Numbered from the stretch's first letter, positions 1 to 6,609 are shown. The stretch: 10,873 nt of DNA from Bifidobacteriaceae bacterium (GCA_031278675.1 JAITJY010000339.1:1-10873), one strand, 5' to 3'. Numbers and translations: made by a program. Notes: generated from the sequence alone by a model not told the origin.

Positions 1-547
1 TGTTACCCACACCGCCGGGGAACAGCGAATCCCCGGTGAACAAATGCACCGGCTCGTTGTCGACGGCATACGCCAGCGCGATGGAGCCCGGCGTGTGCCC
101 CCGCAGGCCAATCACATCCAGCGCCACTCCATCCACGCTGACCTTGTCCCCGTGGAGCAGACCCCGCTTGACGGGTATGCCGGTCTGCTGTTCGATGGCG
201 ACGGCATCGTCCTGACCTGCTAAAACGGTGGCTTCGGTGGCTGTCGCCAACGCCCGGAGCGCCCGGGTGTGGTCGGTGTGCGAATGCGTGGTGATGATGA
301 CGCGCAGCACAGGCGCGGCCGCGTCTTTGCCAGCCGCGCGCAATAACTGGCCGATCGCGGCCATGTCATCAGCGGCATCGATCAGCAACTGGTCGCCCGA
401 GGAAACCGAAGTGAGCAGGTAGATGTTGTTGTCCATCTCGGAAACCGCAGTTGACCGGATGGTCACCGCCGGCGTGACGGCAATCAGGTTTGTCGGGGTC
501 GGTCCGCTTTTGCGGCCCGACCGAGCACCTGCGGTGTACCTAACCAT
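1..547 (-). CDS. MBL-fold metallo-hydrolase (glyoxalase II-like), partial
   Basis: The reading frame starts at an ATG (547-545) and runs off the left edge after 182 codons, so the C-terminus is missing. The metal-binding signature THSHTDH lies at residues 87-93. Further expected ligands appear in GHTPGS (H151) and TGDSLF (D173). Together these define the metallo-beta-lactamase fold, in the group that includes hydroxyacylglutathione hydrolases. The segment SEMDNNIYLL at 36-45 matches the usual first strand of that group. No signal peptide is present, so the enzyme is probably cytoplasmic and hydrolyses a thioester or similar ester using one or two metal ions. The substrate cannot be told from sequence, since the family also contains lactonases and persulfide dioxygenases. 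The Shine-Dalgarno signal is weak, with AGGG about 11 bases upstream. The 368 bp spacer to the next gene suggests it is not part of the neighbouring operon. Confidence 0.88.
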   Translation of the reverse strand, partial: MVRYTAGARSGRKSGPTPTNLIAVTPAVTIRSTAVSEMDNNIYLLTSVSSGDQLLIDAADDMAAIGQLLRAAGKDAAAPVLRVIITTHSHTDHTRALRALATATEATVLAGQDDAVAIEQQTGIPVKRGLLHGDKVSVDGVALDVIGLRGHTPGSIALAYAVDNEPVHLFTGDSLFPGGVGN

Positions 548-790
548 GAACTCAAACTACCCTGGCTGACTGCTAACTTCAGCCACGAATCAGCATTTCC
601 GCGCAAGCCGGTGCTTTGGCGCCGCCAACGGCGGCGTGAATCCGCCCGCGACAGCCCCGGGGTGGCGGGCACGCCGGGGCGCCCGGGCCGGGGGCGACTC
701 GTCCGGGGATCAACTCCGAGAGTGCGCACGCCGGGCCGCCCAAGAGCCCGTTCTTGCGAACTGCGGGCCCGGGGCCGGCCCAGGGCACCT

Positions 791-856
791 GAGCCGAGCT
801 TCGCCGACTCGGGGTCCCCGCAAAATCTCGGAGCGAAGCGGCGAGAGTTTGTGGGG
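791..856. repeat. Dispersed repeat family A, copy 1 (long form)
   Basis: This is a 66 bp unit. The core 811-856 begins GGGGTCCCCGCAAAATCTCG and ends GAGAGTTTGTGGGG. The core arms CCCCGCAAAATCTCG and CGAGAGTTTGTGGGG pair at 13 of 15 positions plus one G-T wobble, around the loop GAGCGAAGCGG, so the element can form a strong hairpin. The core matches copy 2 at 43 of 46 bases and copy 3 at 42 of 46. The upstream 20 bases (from GAGCCGAG) match copy 3 at 15 of 20 and are absent from copy 2. Here it is non-coding, downstream of the response regulator gene. Confidence 0.85.
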
Positions 857-864
857 TGGGTTTC

Positions 865-910
865 GGGGTCCCCGCAGAATCTCGGAGCGAAGCGGCCAGA
901 GTTTGTGGGA
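865..910. repeat. Dispersed repeat family A, copy 2 (core only)
   Basis: This 46 bp core lies 8 bp after copy 1 in the same orientation. It keeps the central GAGCGAAGCGG and the terminal GGGGTCCCCGCA, but its hairpin pairing is weaker than in copy 1. It stops 5 bp before the response regulator stop codon, so it would lie in the 3' untranslated region of that mRNA, where it could end or stabilise the transcript. No T-run follows on the minus strand, so a classical intrinsic terminator is not supported. Confidence 0.85.
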
Positions 911-915
911 TGCCG

Positions 916-1617
916 CTAGATGTTGGCTTCGCCGGGGGTGATCAGGCCAGTTTCGTAGGCATAGACCACGACGTGGACGCGGTCACGCAGACCCAGTTTT
1001 TTCAGGACGGCTCCGACGTGGGTTTTGACAGTTGTCTCGGACACAAACAACCGGTCGGCGATCTCAGCATTGGTTAGGCCCAAGGCCAGCAGATCGAACA
1101 CCCCCCGCTCTTTGGCGGTCAAACTGGCCATTTCCTGGTCTATAACTTCCTGGTTGTATGGCCCATCACCTTGGGCTGATCCGGGAGCGGGCAGGCGGGG
1201 AGCGAACAGTTCCAGCATGCGCTTGGTCACTCTGGGAGAAACGGCCGCTTCACCGGAATAAACCGACCGGATCGCTTGGACCAGTTCGGCGGGGCGCACA
1301 TCCTTTAGTAAGAAGCCGCTGGCGCCAGCCTTCAGTCCGGCGAACGCATATTCGTCTAAATCGAAGGTGGTCAACAGAATCACTTTAGTGGCGGGGTAAT
1401 CAGCAACAATCCGGCGGGTCGCCTCGATCCCGTCCATGGTGCCCATCCGGACATCCATCAACACCACATCGGGTTCTAGGGCGGCCACCTGGCGCAGGGC
1501 GGCGGCGCCATCGGACGCTTCGCCCACTACAGTCATGTCGTCTTCGGCTGCCAGGACCATCGAAAATCCCATGCGCATCAGCGGCTGGTCATCCACCAGG
1601 AGCACCTTGATACCCAC
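916..1617 (-). CDS. NarL/LuxR-family response regulator
   Basis: This 233-residue protein has the standard length and layout of a NarL-type regulator. Its receiver domain shows the acidic pair D9-D10, the phosphoacceptor D55 in VLMDVRM, T83/T84 in LLTTFD, and K105 in GFLLKD. A linker leads to a LuxR-type helix-turn-helix at about 166-222 (LTAKE, GLTNAEIADRLFVSETTVKTH). The start is a GTG directly after the kinase TGA (TGAGTG), with AAGGAGG five bases upstream. An ATG two bases earlier is in another frame and is not the start. Abutting the kinase gene implies co-transcription and translational coupling, so this is very likely its cognate regulator. It probably controls the exporter genes upstream on the same strand. 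All catalytic residues are intact. Confidence 0.96.
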   Translation of the reverse strand: MGIKVLLVDDQPLMRMGFSMVLAAEDDMTVVGEASDGAAALRQVAALEPDVVLMDVRMGTMDGIEATRRIVADYPATKVILLTTFDLDEYAFAGLKAGASGFLLKDVRPAELVQAIRSVYSGEAAVSPRVTKRMLELFAPRLPAPGSAQGDGPYNQEVIDQEMASLTAKERGVFDLLALGLTNAEIADRLFVSETTVKTHVGAVLKKLGLRDRVHVVVYAYETGLITPGEANI

Positions 1618-3042
1618 TCATGCCTCCTTCAACGTGGCCCCCACTGCCCAACCGCCATCCTCGGTGGGACCGGCTTGGAGAGTGCCGCCGAACACTTCGA
1701 CGCGTTGTCGCATACCGACAATACCCTGCCCGGAACCGTCCCACGGTTTAGCGGGGTCGGGGGTAGCTGGCGGCCCGTTTTGGATCAGCACCGTGCGCTG
1801 ATCCGGCGCGGGTTCGGTGATCTTCACCTCGACCCAAGGCGCGCTAGGCGCGTGGCGCAGCACATTGGTCAAGGATTCTTGGACGGTCCGGTAGATGGCC
1901 AAGCCCAAGGCCGGATCATCAGGCGTGCCCGCCGCCAGCTCCAGTTGAACAGGCAGACCCGATTCCCTGAACGATTCGACCAGCGGTACCAGGTCCGCCA
2001 CCCCGGGCTGAGGCCCCAACTCCGCGCCGGGCCCAAACAACGCCAAGAGTCGCCGCATGTCGGAGACGGCGTGCCGGCCGGTCTCCGAGACCCGTTCCAA
2101 CGCGATGCATGCCTGAGCGGGGTCTTTTTCGATCAGTGCCTGGGCGCCATCGGACAACGTAACCATGACGGCAATCGAATGGGCGACGACATCGTGCATC
2201 TCCCGAGAAATCCGCTCCCGCTCCCGCGCCACCGCGACTTGGGCCCGCTGATCGCGTTCCTGGGCGAGCGCCTCAGCCGTCTCCACCAACGCCCCGATAT
2301 AGCGCCGCCGCGCTCCGACGTGCGCAAATACGCTGACTACCAGCGACAATGCGATCGCTTCCGCGAAATTGGACGCGCTGAACGGGCCGTCCGGTTGGTG
2401 GCCGAACACCCCCTCGCACGCGAACGTGCCCAAGATCCAGACGGTGCCGCTGATCCACATTGCCCGCGCGCTGCACCGCTGCGCCACCGTGAACAGAGCA
2501 ATCAGGGCGAGCACCGCGTCCGGTGAGCCACTCAGCGGCGCCAGAGCACAGTCGCTGGCCAGCGCAAACACCGCCAACCAGACCGGATGGGTGCGCCGCC
2601 ACGCGAGGAGCGCCACCGTCCCCGAGACGCCCATCGCCACCACCAGGCCCACCGTGACCCCGACGTTGTCCAGGTACAGCGGGCGGATCACGGCGGTGTA
2701 GCCCTCGGCCCTGGCGGCGACGTAGCCCTGCGGGTTGATCATGATCACGACGAGGTTGACCAGGTAGATCAACGCGAAGCCGCCCGCGACCAGCCAATCC
2801 ATCAAAAGGGGATGGTTTTCCGCGTAGCGCCGGAAGGGCCCCGGCTGCGGAATCTGCGGCGGTTTATGGGGCTGCATCTGCAACGGCTCCCGCAACGACT
2901 CCCGCGACGGCTCGCGCAATGGCTCCCGCAACGGCTCCCGTGACTGCTCCCGTGCCGCGCCGACTTCACCGTTTCCCGGCGCGTTTCCCCGCCCCCCGCG
3001 TGGGACCAGCCCGCCGCGCCGCGTTCTTCCCCCCCGCGCCAT
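1618..3042 (-). CDS. Sensor histidine kinase, HisKA_3 (DesK/NarX type)
   Basis: I place the start at the ATG at 3042, preceded by a purine-rich AAAGGGGGAG, giving 474 residues. A GTG at 3135 (505 residues) and an ATG at 2877 are possible alternatives. The protein begins with an arginine- and glycine-rich cytoplasmic tail containing an R-E-P-L repeat (residues 33-55). Five or six membrane helices follow at about 80-244. Next is a short coiled segment and the HisKA_3 dimerisation helix with phosphoacceptor H283 in REMHDVVAHS. The HATPase domain has its N-box at QESLTNVLRHA (388-398) and its G-box at GSGQGIVGM (436-444). There is no large extracellular sensor domain, which is typical of kinases that sense membrane state or the activity of a partner transporter. 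The next gene is its regulator. The promoter-proximal side carries a G-rich repeat array. Confidence 0.93.
   Translation of the reverse strand: MARGGRTRRGGLVPRGGRGNAPGNGEVGAAREQSREPLREPLREPSRESLREPLQMQPHKPPQIPQPGPFRRYAENHPLLMDWLVAGGFALIYLVNLVVIMINPQGYVAARAEGYTAVIRPLYLDNVGVTVGLVVAMGVSGTVALLAWRRTHPVWLAVFALASDCALAPLSGSPDAVLALIALFTVAQRCSARAMWISGTVWILGTFACEGVFGHQPDGPFSASNFAEAIALSLVVSVFAHVGARRRYIGALVETAEALAQERDQRAQVAVARERERISREMHDVVAHSIAVMVTLSDGAQALIEKDPAQACIALERVSETGRHAVSDMRRLLALFGPGAELGPQPGVADLVPLVESFRESGLPVQLELAAGTPDDPALGLAIYRTVQESLTNVLRHAPSAPWVEVKITEPAPDQRTVLIQNGPPATPDPAKPWDGSGQGIVGMRQRVEVFGGTLQAGPTEDGGWAVGATLKEA
2879..2950 (-). repeat. 12 bp tandem repeat, six units, coding for R-E-P-L
   Basis: There are six consecutive 12 bp units with a plus-strand consensus near CGCAACGGCTCC. 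The unit boundaries are 2879, 2891, 2903, 2915, 2927 and 2939, and units differ by one to a few bases. The unit length is a multiple of three, so copy-number changes keep the frame. On the minus strand it encodes a charged tail, SREPLREPLREPSRESLREP, just before the first membrane helix of the kinase. If translation starts at 2877 instead, the array would lie in the mRNA leader. Confidence 0.85.
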
Positions 3043-3176
3043 CGCGCTCCCCCTTTCCGCCTGCCAGGCCCGGACGGCCACCAGCGCCGCCCTCCGCCAC
3101 AAACATAGCCCGACCCGCCGCCCGATGCCGCCCACGCCGCCCAGCCGCGCCCGTCACCCCCGACACGCACCGGCAT

Positions 3177-3360
3177 GGATCGGCTGGCACAGGTCTGGGT
3201 CGGAGCGCCCCCAACCCGCCCCGACCCAACCCGGATCACTCAGCACACCGCCCGCACAGGGTCGGAGCGCCCCCAACCCGCCCCGGCACGCACCGGCTGG
3301 CACAGGTCGGGTCGGAGCGCCCCCGACACGCCCCGACCCGACCCGGATCAATCAGCACAC
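3177..3360. repeat. Repeat family B array between permease 1 and kinase
   Basis: Three copies of a 27 bp core, GGGTCGGAGCGCCCCC followed by AACCCGCCCCG or a close variant, start at 3197, 3259 and 3309. The first two are identical. The flanks are also duplicated: GGCTGGCACAGGTC occurs near 3182 and 3295, and a ~25 bp block ending ATCA(C/A)TCAGCACAC ends at 3247 and 3360. On the minus strand two segments (3320-3344 and 3208-3232) contain at least four G-runs of three or more with short loops, matching the usual G-quadruplex pattern. The array fills the non-coding gap before the kinase and begins directly beside the permease 1 stop codon. Open frames across it are low-complexity artefacts. Confidence 0.8.
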
Positions 3361-3361
3361 G

Positions 3362-4222
3362 TCACGCATCGCGCGAGCGGAACACCATGAACCCGGCGCC
3401 GAGCGCAGCGAGCACCCAAACGCCCAGGACAGCGGCGGCAGCCCCATGGCTGCCCAGGACGCTGTCCCCCAGCGCAGGCCCGCCCCACAGCACTGATCCG
3501 GCGGCTGAAGGGGTGATGTCCCAGAGCGCGCCAGCCAGGGGGCTAACAGTGGCCAGGAACCCGGCCATCATGTTGATCGCCAGGAACAGGGCCAGCCCCA
3601 AGGCAATCCCCCCAGCCGAAGACCGGAGCAAGAACCCCAGTCCAACACCGACCAGGGCCACCGCGACCAGAAAAACAACAACTCCACCGGCAGCCAGCCA
3701 ACCGGCTGCCTCCATGGACCCGTCCACGCCGACGCCCCGGAGGATCGCAGAATTGACGAGCAGCGCCAGCGCCACGGACACGGCTCCGGCCACACCCACC
3801 ACGAGGGCGACGGCAAGGGCCTTGGCCACAAAGAGCTGACCCCGGCGCGGGGTGGCGGTCAGCGCCGCCTTGATGGAACTACTGGAGTATTCGCTGGTCA
3901 CAGCCAGCACGCCAAGCACCAACGCGATCACAGTGCCGATCAGGGCGGGGGCCTGGTTGACGCGGACCACACCGCGCCAGCCCTCGAACTCGGCGGCGCC
4001 AGCGACACCGCTGTGCACCCACCCCGCCGCTGACAACGCCAGCATCGCGGCCAGCCCAACCGACGCAACCACCAAGATAACGGTGCTCCACCAGGTAAAA
4101 CGCATGGTGCGCAGCTTGACCCATTCACCAGCCAGCGCGCCGGCGAAGCTCAGCCGGTAGGGCGGGCGGTGCACGGCTGGCAGCGCCCGTGGTGCGCCGT
4201 AAGCAGGATAAGCGGTGGACAT
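3362..4222 (-). CDS. ABC-2 type transporter permease (permease 1)
   Basis: This 286-residue integral membrane protein starts at an ATG with GAGGAG six bases upstream. A short cytoplasmic N-terminus is followed by EWVKLRTMRFTW (33-44), which is almost identical in permease 2. About six membrane helices follow, at roughly 45-67, 92-110, 133-160, 178-198, 203-225 and 258-281. The loop motif TSEYSSSSIK (109-118) and the C-terminus FRSRDA are also shared with permease 2. The two are clearly paralogues and probably form a heterodimeric channel driven by the ATPase at 5634-6563. The family exports peptides, antibiotics or other amphipathic molecules, but the substrate is not determined here. A 443 bp gap separates it from permease 2, so it may have its own promoter and be expressed with the kinase and regulator downstream. 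Confidence 0.92.
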   Translation of the reverse strand: MSTAYPAYGAPRALPAVHRPPYRLSFAGALAGEWVKLRTMRFTWWSTVILVVASVGLAAMLALSAAGWVHSGVAGAAEFEGWRGVVRVNQAPALIGTVIALVLGVLAVTSEYSSSSIKAALTATPRRGQLFVAKALAVALVVGVAGAVSVALALLVNSAILRGVGVDGSMEAAGWLAAGGVVVFLVAVALVGVGLGFLLRSSAGGIALGLALFLAINMMAGFLATVSPLAGALWDITPSAAGSVLWGGPALGDSVLGSHGAAAAVLGVWVLAALGAGFMVFRSRDA

Positions 4223-4341
4223 CGAAAACTCCTCAGTTTGATCTAGCTGGCAGTGACAATAAGATTTAGGTTCCGCCGGACGATGACGCCCCCGCCCTCC
4301 ACGGGAACGCCATCGGCCGGCGTCTATTTCGCCTGGATCCG

Positions 4342-4379
4342 GGCCTAGGAACCCGGTGAATAAACCGGATTCCTAGGCC
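4342..4379. terminator. Inverted repeat, 16 bp arms, candidate terminator or operator
   Basis: The arms GGCCTAGGAACCCGGT and ACCGGATTCCTAGGCC pair at 15 of 16 positions around the loop GAATAA. No T-run follows on either strand. It could act as a T-less hairpin terminator of the kind proposed for actinobacteria, as an RNA processing or stability element, or as a protein-binding palindrome upstream of permease 1. The structure is certain, the role is not. Confidence 0.45.
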
Positions 4380-4443
4380 AGACCCGCGCTTGCCTTCCGC
4401 GTTTCCGCTGGTCAGCGTACCGCTGCCCTGCGTCAACACGGCC

Positions 4444-4467
4444 GGACGGTGTTGTTCAACACCGTCC
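4444..4467. repeat. Perfect inverted repeat, 11 bp arms
   Basis: GGACGGTGTTG and CAACACCGTCC are perfectly complementary and separated by only two bases, which is practically a 10 bp stem with a GTTC loop. A near-continuous palindrome like this suits either an RNA hairpin or a dimeric regulator site. It lies about 220 bp upstream of the permease 1 start. Confidence 0.5.
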
Positions 4468-4580
4468 TAGCTTTCCCAGCGTCCCGCCGGCCGGGCCCAA
4501 AGGGCTCAGCCAAGTGCTGGGACCAACCGCTGGCCGCCTCACGGCGGCGCGGCAGGTTCTTTGGTAGTTCGCGCATCCTC

Positions 4581-4645
4581 CTGATCGGCGGCGCTGCACG
4601 GCAACGAGGCAGTGATCCGCTGCCGCGCAGCGCCGCACCGATCAG
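4581..4645. terminator. Long imperfect inverted repeat downstream of permease 2
   Basis: The arm CTGATCGGCGGCGCTGC (4581-4597) is fully complementary to 4627-4645 apart from a two-base bulge in the second arm. The enclosed 29 bases hold a smaller hairpin, GGCAG-TGATCCG-CTGCC (4608-4624). The element begins about 20 bases after the permease 2 stop codon in the direction of transcription, so it is a good candidate for a transcription end or attenuation point of the ATPase-permease 2 message. No T-run follows. Confidence 0.5.
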
Positions 4646-4665
4646 GGCGGGGGAACTAGAGCGCT

Positions 4666-5637
4666 CTACGCATCACGCGAGCGCAAGACTAAATATCCGC
4701 TTCCAAGGGCAAGTACCACCCAGGCCGCCAAGATGCCGAGCCCGCTCCCATAGCCGGTGATCACGGCGCCCTGGGATGCACTGGGACCGCCCCAGAGCAG
4801 CATCCCGGCGTTGACTGGCAGCAGTTCTTGGATGATCTCGATCACGCGACTGGCGGACGCACCGATCTGGAGCGCCAGGTCTAGGACAAAGAACAGACCA
4901 AGCCCTAGCGTGACCGCTCCGGCAGAAGACCGCAGGGCGAAGCCCATGCCCAAGCCGATCAAAGCGACTGCGATCAGGTAGATCACCACTCCGATCATGG
5001 CTTTGATGGCTTCGGCGTTGAGTTCGGCCGGGATCAGGCCGGACCCTAGGACAAGTTTGACAACGACCAGCGAGAAGGCCACGGACGCCACGCCGATCGC
5101 GGCTACCACACCGACAATCCCGACTACTTTCGCCCCGAACACCTGCCCCCGCCGGGGATCGGCACTGAGGCTCACCTTGATTGATCCGCTCGAATACTCA
5201 CTGGTGACCATGAGGACGCCTAAGACCAGCGCGGTGACGGTGCCGACCAGAGCCGGACCCTGGTTCGCCAGCACCGCACCGGACCAGGTGTCATATGAGC
5301 CCGGCCCGGCGGCGTAGCCGTCTTGGACGGCCCGTAAGGCAACCAGGGCGAGGAGTGCCGCCGTGCCCGGCCCCACCACCACCTGGATGATTGTGTTGAT
5401 CCAGGTAAAGCGGACGGTGCGGAGTTTGACCCATTCGGCGCCGACCGCTCCACGAAAGCTCAGGTGGTAGCGCGGGCGGCCCCGACTGCCAGCCCCACTA
5501 GACCCACTAGGAGGCTGAGGCTCTTGCACTTGAGCCGAGTCTTGCCGACGTGGGGTCCCCGCAAAACCTCCGAGCGAAGCGGCCAGAGTCTGTGGGGTGC
5601 CTCCAGCTACCTGGCGAGCGGCGAGTGCGGCGGTCAT
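4666..5637 (-). CDS. ABC-2 type transporter permease (permease 2)
   Basis: This 323-residue membrane protein starts at an ATG whose ATGA overlaps the ATPase stop codon, with AAGGAG seven bases upstream, so the two genes are translationally coupled. It is a paralogue of permease 1, sharing EWVKLRTVRFTW (68-79), TSEYSSGSIK (145-154), LRSSAG (235-240), LWGGP (281-285) and the C-terminus LRSRDA. About six membrane helices lie at roughly 79-103, 127-145, 171-197, 214-234, 238-260 and 297-318. The cytoplasmic tail before the first shared motif is about 35 residues longer than in permease 1. Residues 14-36 of that tail (TPQTLAASLGGFAGTP and following) are encoded by an in-frame copy of repeat family A. 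It is likely the partner of permease 1 in a heterodimeric exporter. Confidence 0.92.
   Translation of the reverse strand: MTAALAARQVAGGTPQTLAASLGGFAGTPRRQDSAQVQEPQPPSGSSGAGSRGRPRYHLSFRGAVGAEWVKLRTVRFTWINTIIQVVVGPGTAALLALVALRAVQDGYAAGPGSYDTWSGAVLANQGPALVGTVTALVLGVLMVTSEYSSGSIKVSLSADPRRGQVFGAKVVGIVGVVAAIGVASVAFSLVVVKLVLGSGLIPAELNAEAIKAMIGVVIYLIAVALIGLGMGFALRSSAGAVTLGLGLFFVLDLALQIGASASRVIEIIQELLPVNAGMLLWGGPSASQGAVITGYGSGLGILAAWVVLALGSGYLVLRSRDA
5532..5597. repeat. Dispersed repeat family A, copy 3, inside permease 2
   Basis: This is a 66 bp copy whose core (5552-5597) matches copy 1 at 42 of 46 bases and whose 20-base extension matches copy 1 at 15 of 20. It lies within the permease 2 coding region, codons 14-36. 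Its length is 22 codons, so it adds sequence without a frameshift and without a stop codon. Pairing in its hairpin arms is weaker than in copy 1. Permease 1 has no counterpart segment. Confidence 0.85.
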
Positions 5638-6563
5638 CGTGCAGCTCCTTGGTATTGCGGGGCGGACGAACGGTATTCGACGGCCGTGTCTGTCAGTTTC
5701 ATGTAGGCCTCTTCGAGTGAGGCTGTTACTGGCGTCAACTCGAAGATGATCCAGCCGTTGTGGGCGGCGCTTTCGCCGATCTCTTCGACTCCCATGCCGC
5801 GCACCAGGAGTGTTTCGGGGCCTTCGGCGCTGACCGTGACGTATTGGCTGGCCAGCGTCGCGGCAATGACTCCGGCGTGGGGTGAGCGGACCCGCGTGGC
5901 CACGGTGGAACTGGCGGCAACCAGTTCGGCGACAGTGGAATCAGCGATCAGGCGGCCCCGGCCAATCACAATTAGGCGATCTGCGGTCAGGGCCATTTCG
6001 GCCATCAGATGTGAGGAGATAAATACGGTGCGTCCTTCGGCGGCCAGTGACTTGGCCAGATGCCGCACCCATTTGACGCCTTCGGGGTCGAGGCCGTTGA
6101 CTGGCTCGTCGAGGATCACTGTGCCCGGGTCGCCGAGCAGCGCCGCCGCAATACCGAGGCGCTGGTTCATGCCCAACGAATAGGTCTTGACGCGTTTTGT
6201 GATGACGGCGGCGAGGCCGGTCATCCCGATGACTTCGTCGACTCGTCTCCGGGGGATTTTGTGGGTTGCGGCCAACGCTAATAGGTGGCCGAGCCCGGAC
6301 CGGCCCGGTGCCGCGGCTTTGGCGTCCAGGAGGGCGCCAACTTCGGTCAACGGTGAGGTGGTTTTGATGAACGGCGCACCGTTGACCAACGCGACACCGG
6401 CGCTCGGCCGGTCCAGACCCATGATCATCCGCATGGTGGTCGACTTCCCGGCCCCATTCGGTCCGAGGAAACCGGTGACATGACCGGCCTCCACGTCGAA
6501 CGTCAAATGGTCCACGGCCAGCTTTTGGCCGAACCGTTTCGTCAGACCTTCGATTCTGATCAT
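5634..6563 (-). CDS. ABC transporter ATP-binding protein (drug/peptide exporter type)
   Basis: I choose the ATG at 6563, giving 309 residues, because MIRIEGLTKRFG is the normal beginning of this family. A GTG at 6671 would add 36 basic residues without homologous character. Walker A is GPNGAGKST (34-42), the signature loop is the degenerate YSLGMNQRL (128-136), Walker B is TVILDEPVNGLDP (148-160), and the switch histidine is in FISSH (181-185). After the nucleotide-binding domain a C-terminal region of about 100 residues ends in EEAYMKLTD, typical of the CcmA/BcrA-like exporters. It hydrolyses ATP to drive the two permeases encoded downstream, the first of which overlaps its stop by 4 bp. The purine-rich AAAGGGAAAGAGGA precedes the start. 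It is probably the first gene of the leftward operon. Confidence 0.95.
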   Translation of the reverse strand: MIRIEGLTKRFGQKLAVDHLTFDVEAGHVTGFLGPNGAGKSTTMRMIMGLDRPSAGVALVNGAPFIKTTSPLTEVGALLDAKAAAPGRSGLGHLLALAATHKIPRRRVDEVIGMTGLAAVITKRVKTYSLGMNQRLGIAAALLGDPGTVILDEPVNGLDPEGVKWVRHLAKSLAAEGRTVFISSHLMAEMALTADRLIVIGRGRLIADSTVAELVAASSTVATRVRSPHAGVIAATLASQYVTVSAEGPETLLVRGMGVEEIGESAAHNGWIIFELTPVTASLEEAYMKLTDTAVEYRSSAPQYQGAAR

Positions 6564-6586
6564 TCCTCTTTCCCTTTCTTGGGCGC

Positions 6587-6609
6587 GTTGGCTTGTTGTG
6601 CTAACCAAC
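6587..6609. promoter_or_regulatory. Inverted repeat upstream of ATPase gene, candidate operator
   Basis: GTTGGCT and AACCAAC form a 7-base inverted repeat (six pairs) with a 9-base spacer, located 24 bp upstream of the ATPase start codon. A site of this size would suit a dimeric LuxR-type regulator, making the operon's own response regulator the obvious candidate. This is inference from position and symmetry only. Confidence 0.25.

Larger units (their letters stand above)
548..915. other. GC-rich intergenic spacer with hairpins and repeat copies
   Basis: This stretch separates the hydrolase start from the response regulator stop, both on the minus strand. I see no convincing gene: the overlapping open frames on both strands are composition artefacts with no recognisable domain. 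It contains a perfect hairpin at 621-635 (GCCGCC-AAC-GGCGGC), a very GC-rich stretch around 655-780, and two copies of the 46 bp dispersed repeat at 811-856 and 865-910. The second copy ends 5 bp from the stop codon of the response regulator gene, so it would form the 3' end of that transcript. A promoter for the hydrolase should lie near 550-600, but no clear -35/-10 pair is visible. Confidence 0.6.
4223..4665. other. Palindrome-rich gap between the two permease genes
   Basis: No credible gene lies in these 443 bases. They hold three long inverted repeats, listed separately at 4342-4379, 4444-4467 and 4581-4645, plus smaller hairpins at 4494-4508 (GGGCCC-AAA-GGGCTC) and 4533-4548 (GCCGCC-TCAC-GGCGGC). 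The part next to permease 1 (about 4240-4275) is locally AT-rich and could hold its promoter, but I could not define a consensus -35/-10 pair. The gap is out of character for an operon whose other exporter junction overlaps by 4 bp. Confidence 0.6.

Noticed and set aside
611..941. Open frames of about 100 codons over the family A repeats, in which the two copies give similar peptides
   Set aside because: The peptide similarity merely reflects the DNA repeat. There is no Shine-Dalgarno signal, and the frames run into the convergent response regulator gene.
1675..2526. Plus-strand open frame of 283 codons
   Set aside because: It lies entirely within the kinase gene, whose minus-strand translation shows clear HisKA_3 and HATPase motifs. 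The antisense product shows none.
3177..3360. CRISPR-like array
   Set aside because: There are only three cores, with unequal spacing (62 and 50 bp). The intervening sequences are themselves repeated rather than unique, and no cas gene is present.
2919..3839. Long plus-strand open frame rich in Pro, Ala and Thr
   Set aside because: It is antisense to the kinase and permease 1, spans the family B array, and has no domain or ribosome site. It is a by-product of GC-rich codon usage on the other strand.
4342..4645. Insertion sequence remnant with terminal inverted repeats
   Set aside because: The palindromes are three independent hairpins rather than a matched pair of ends. No transposase fragment or target-site duplication is visible.
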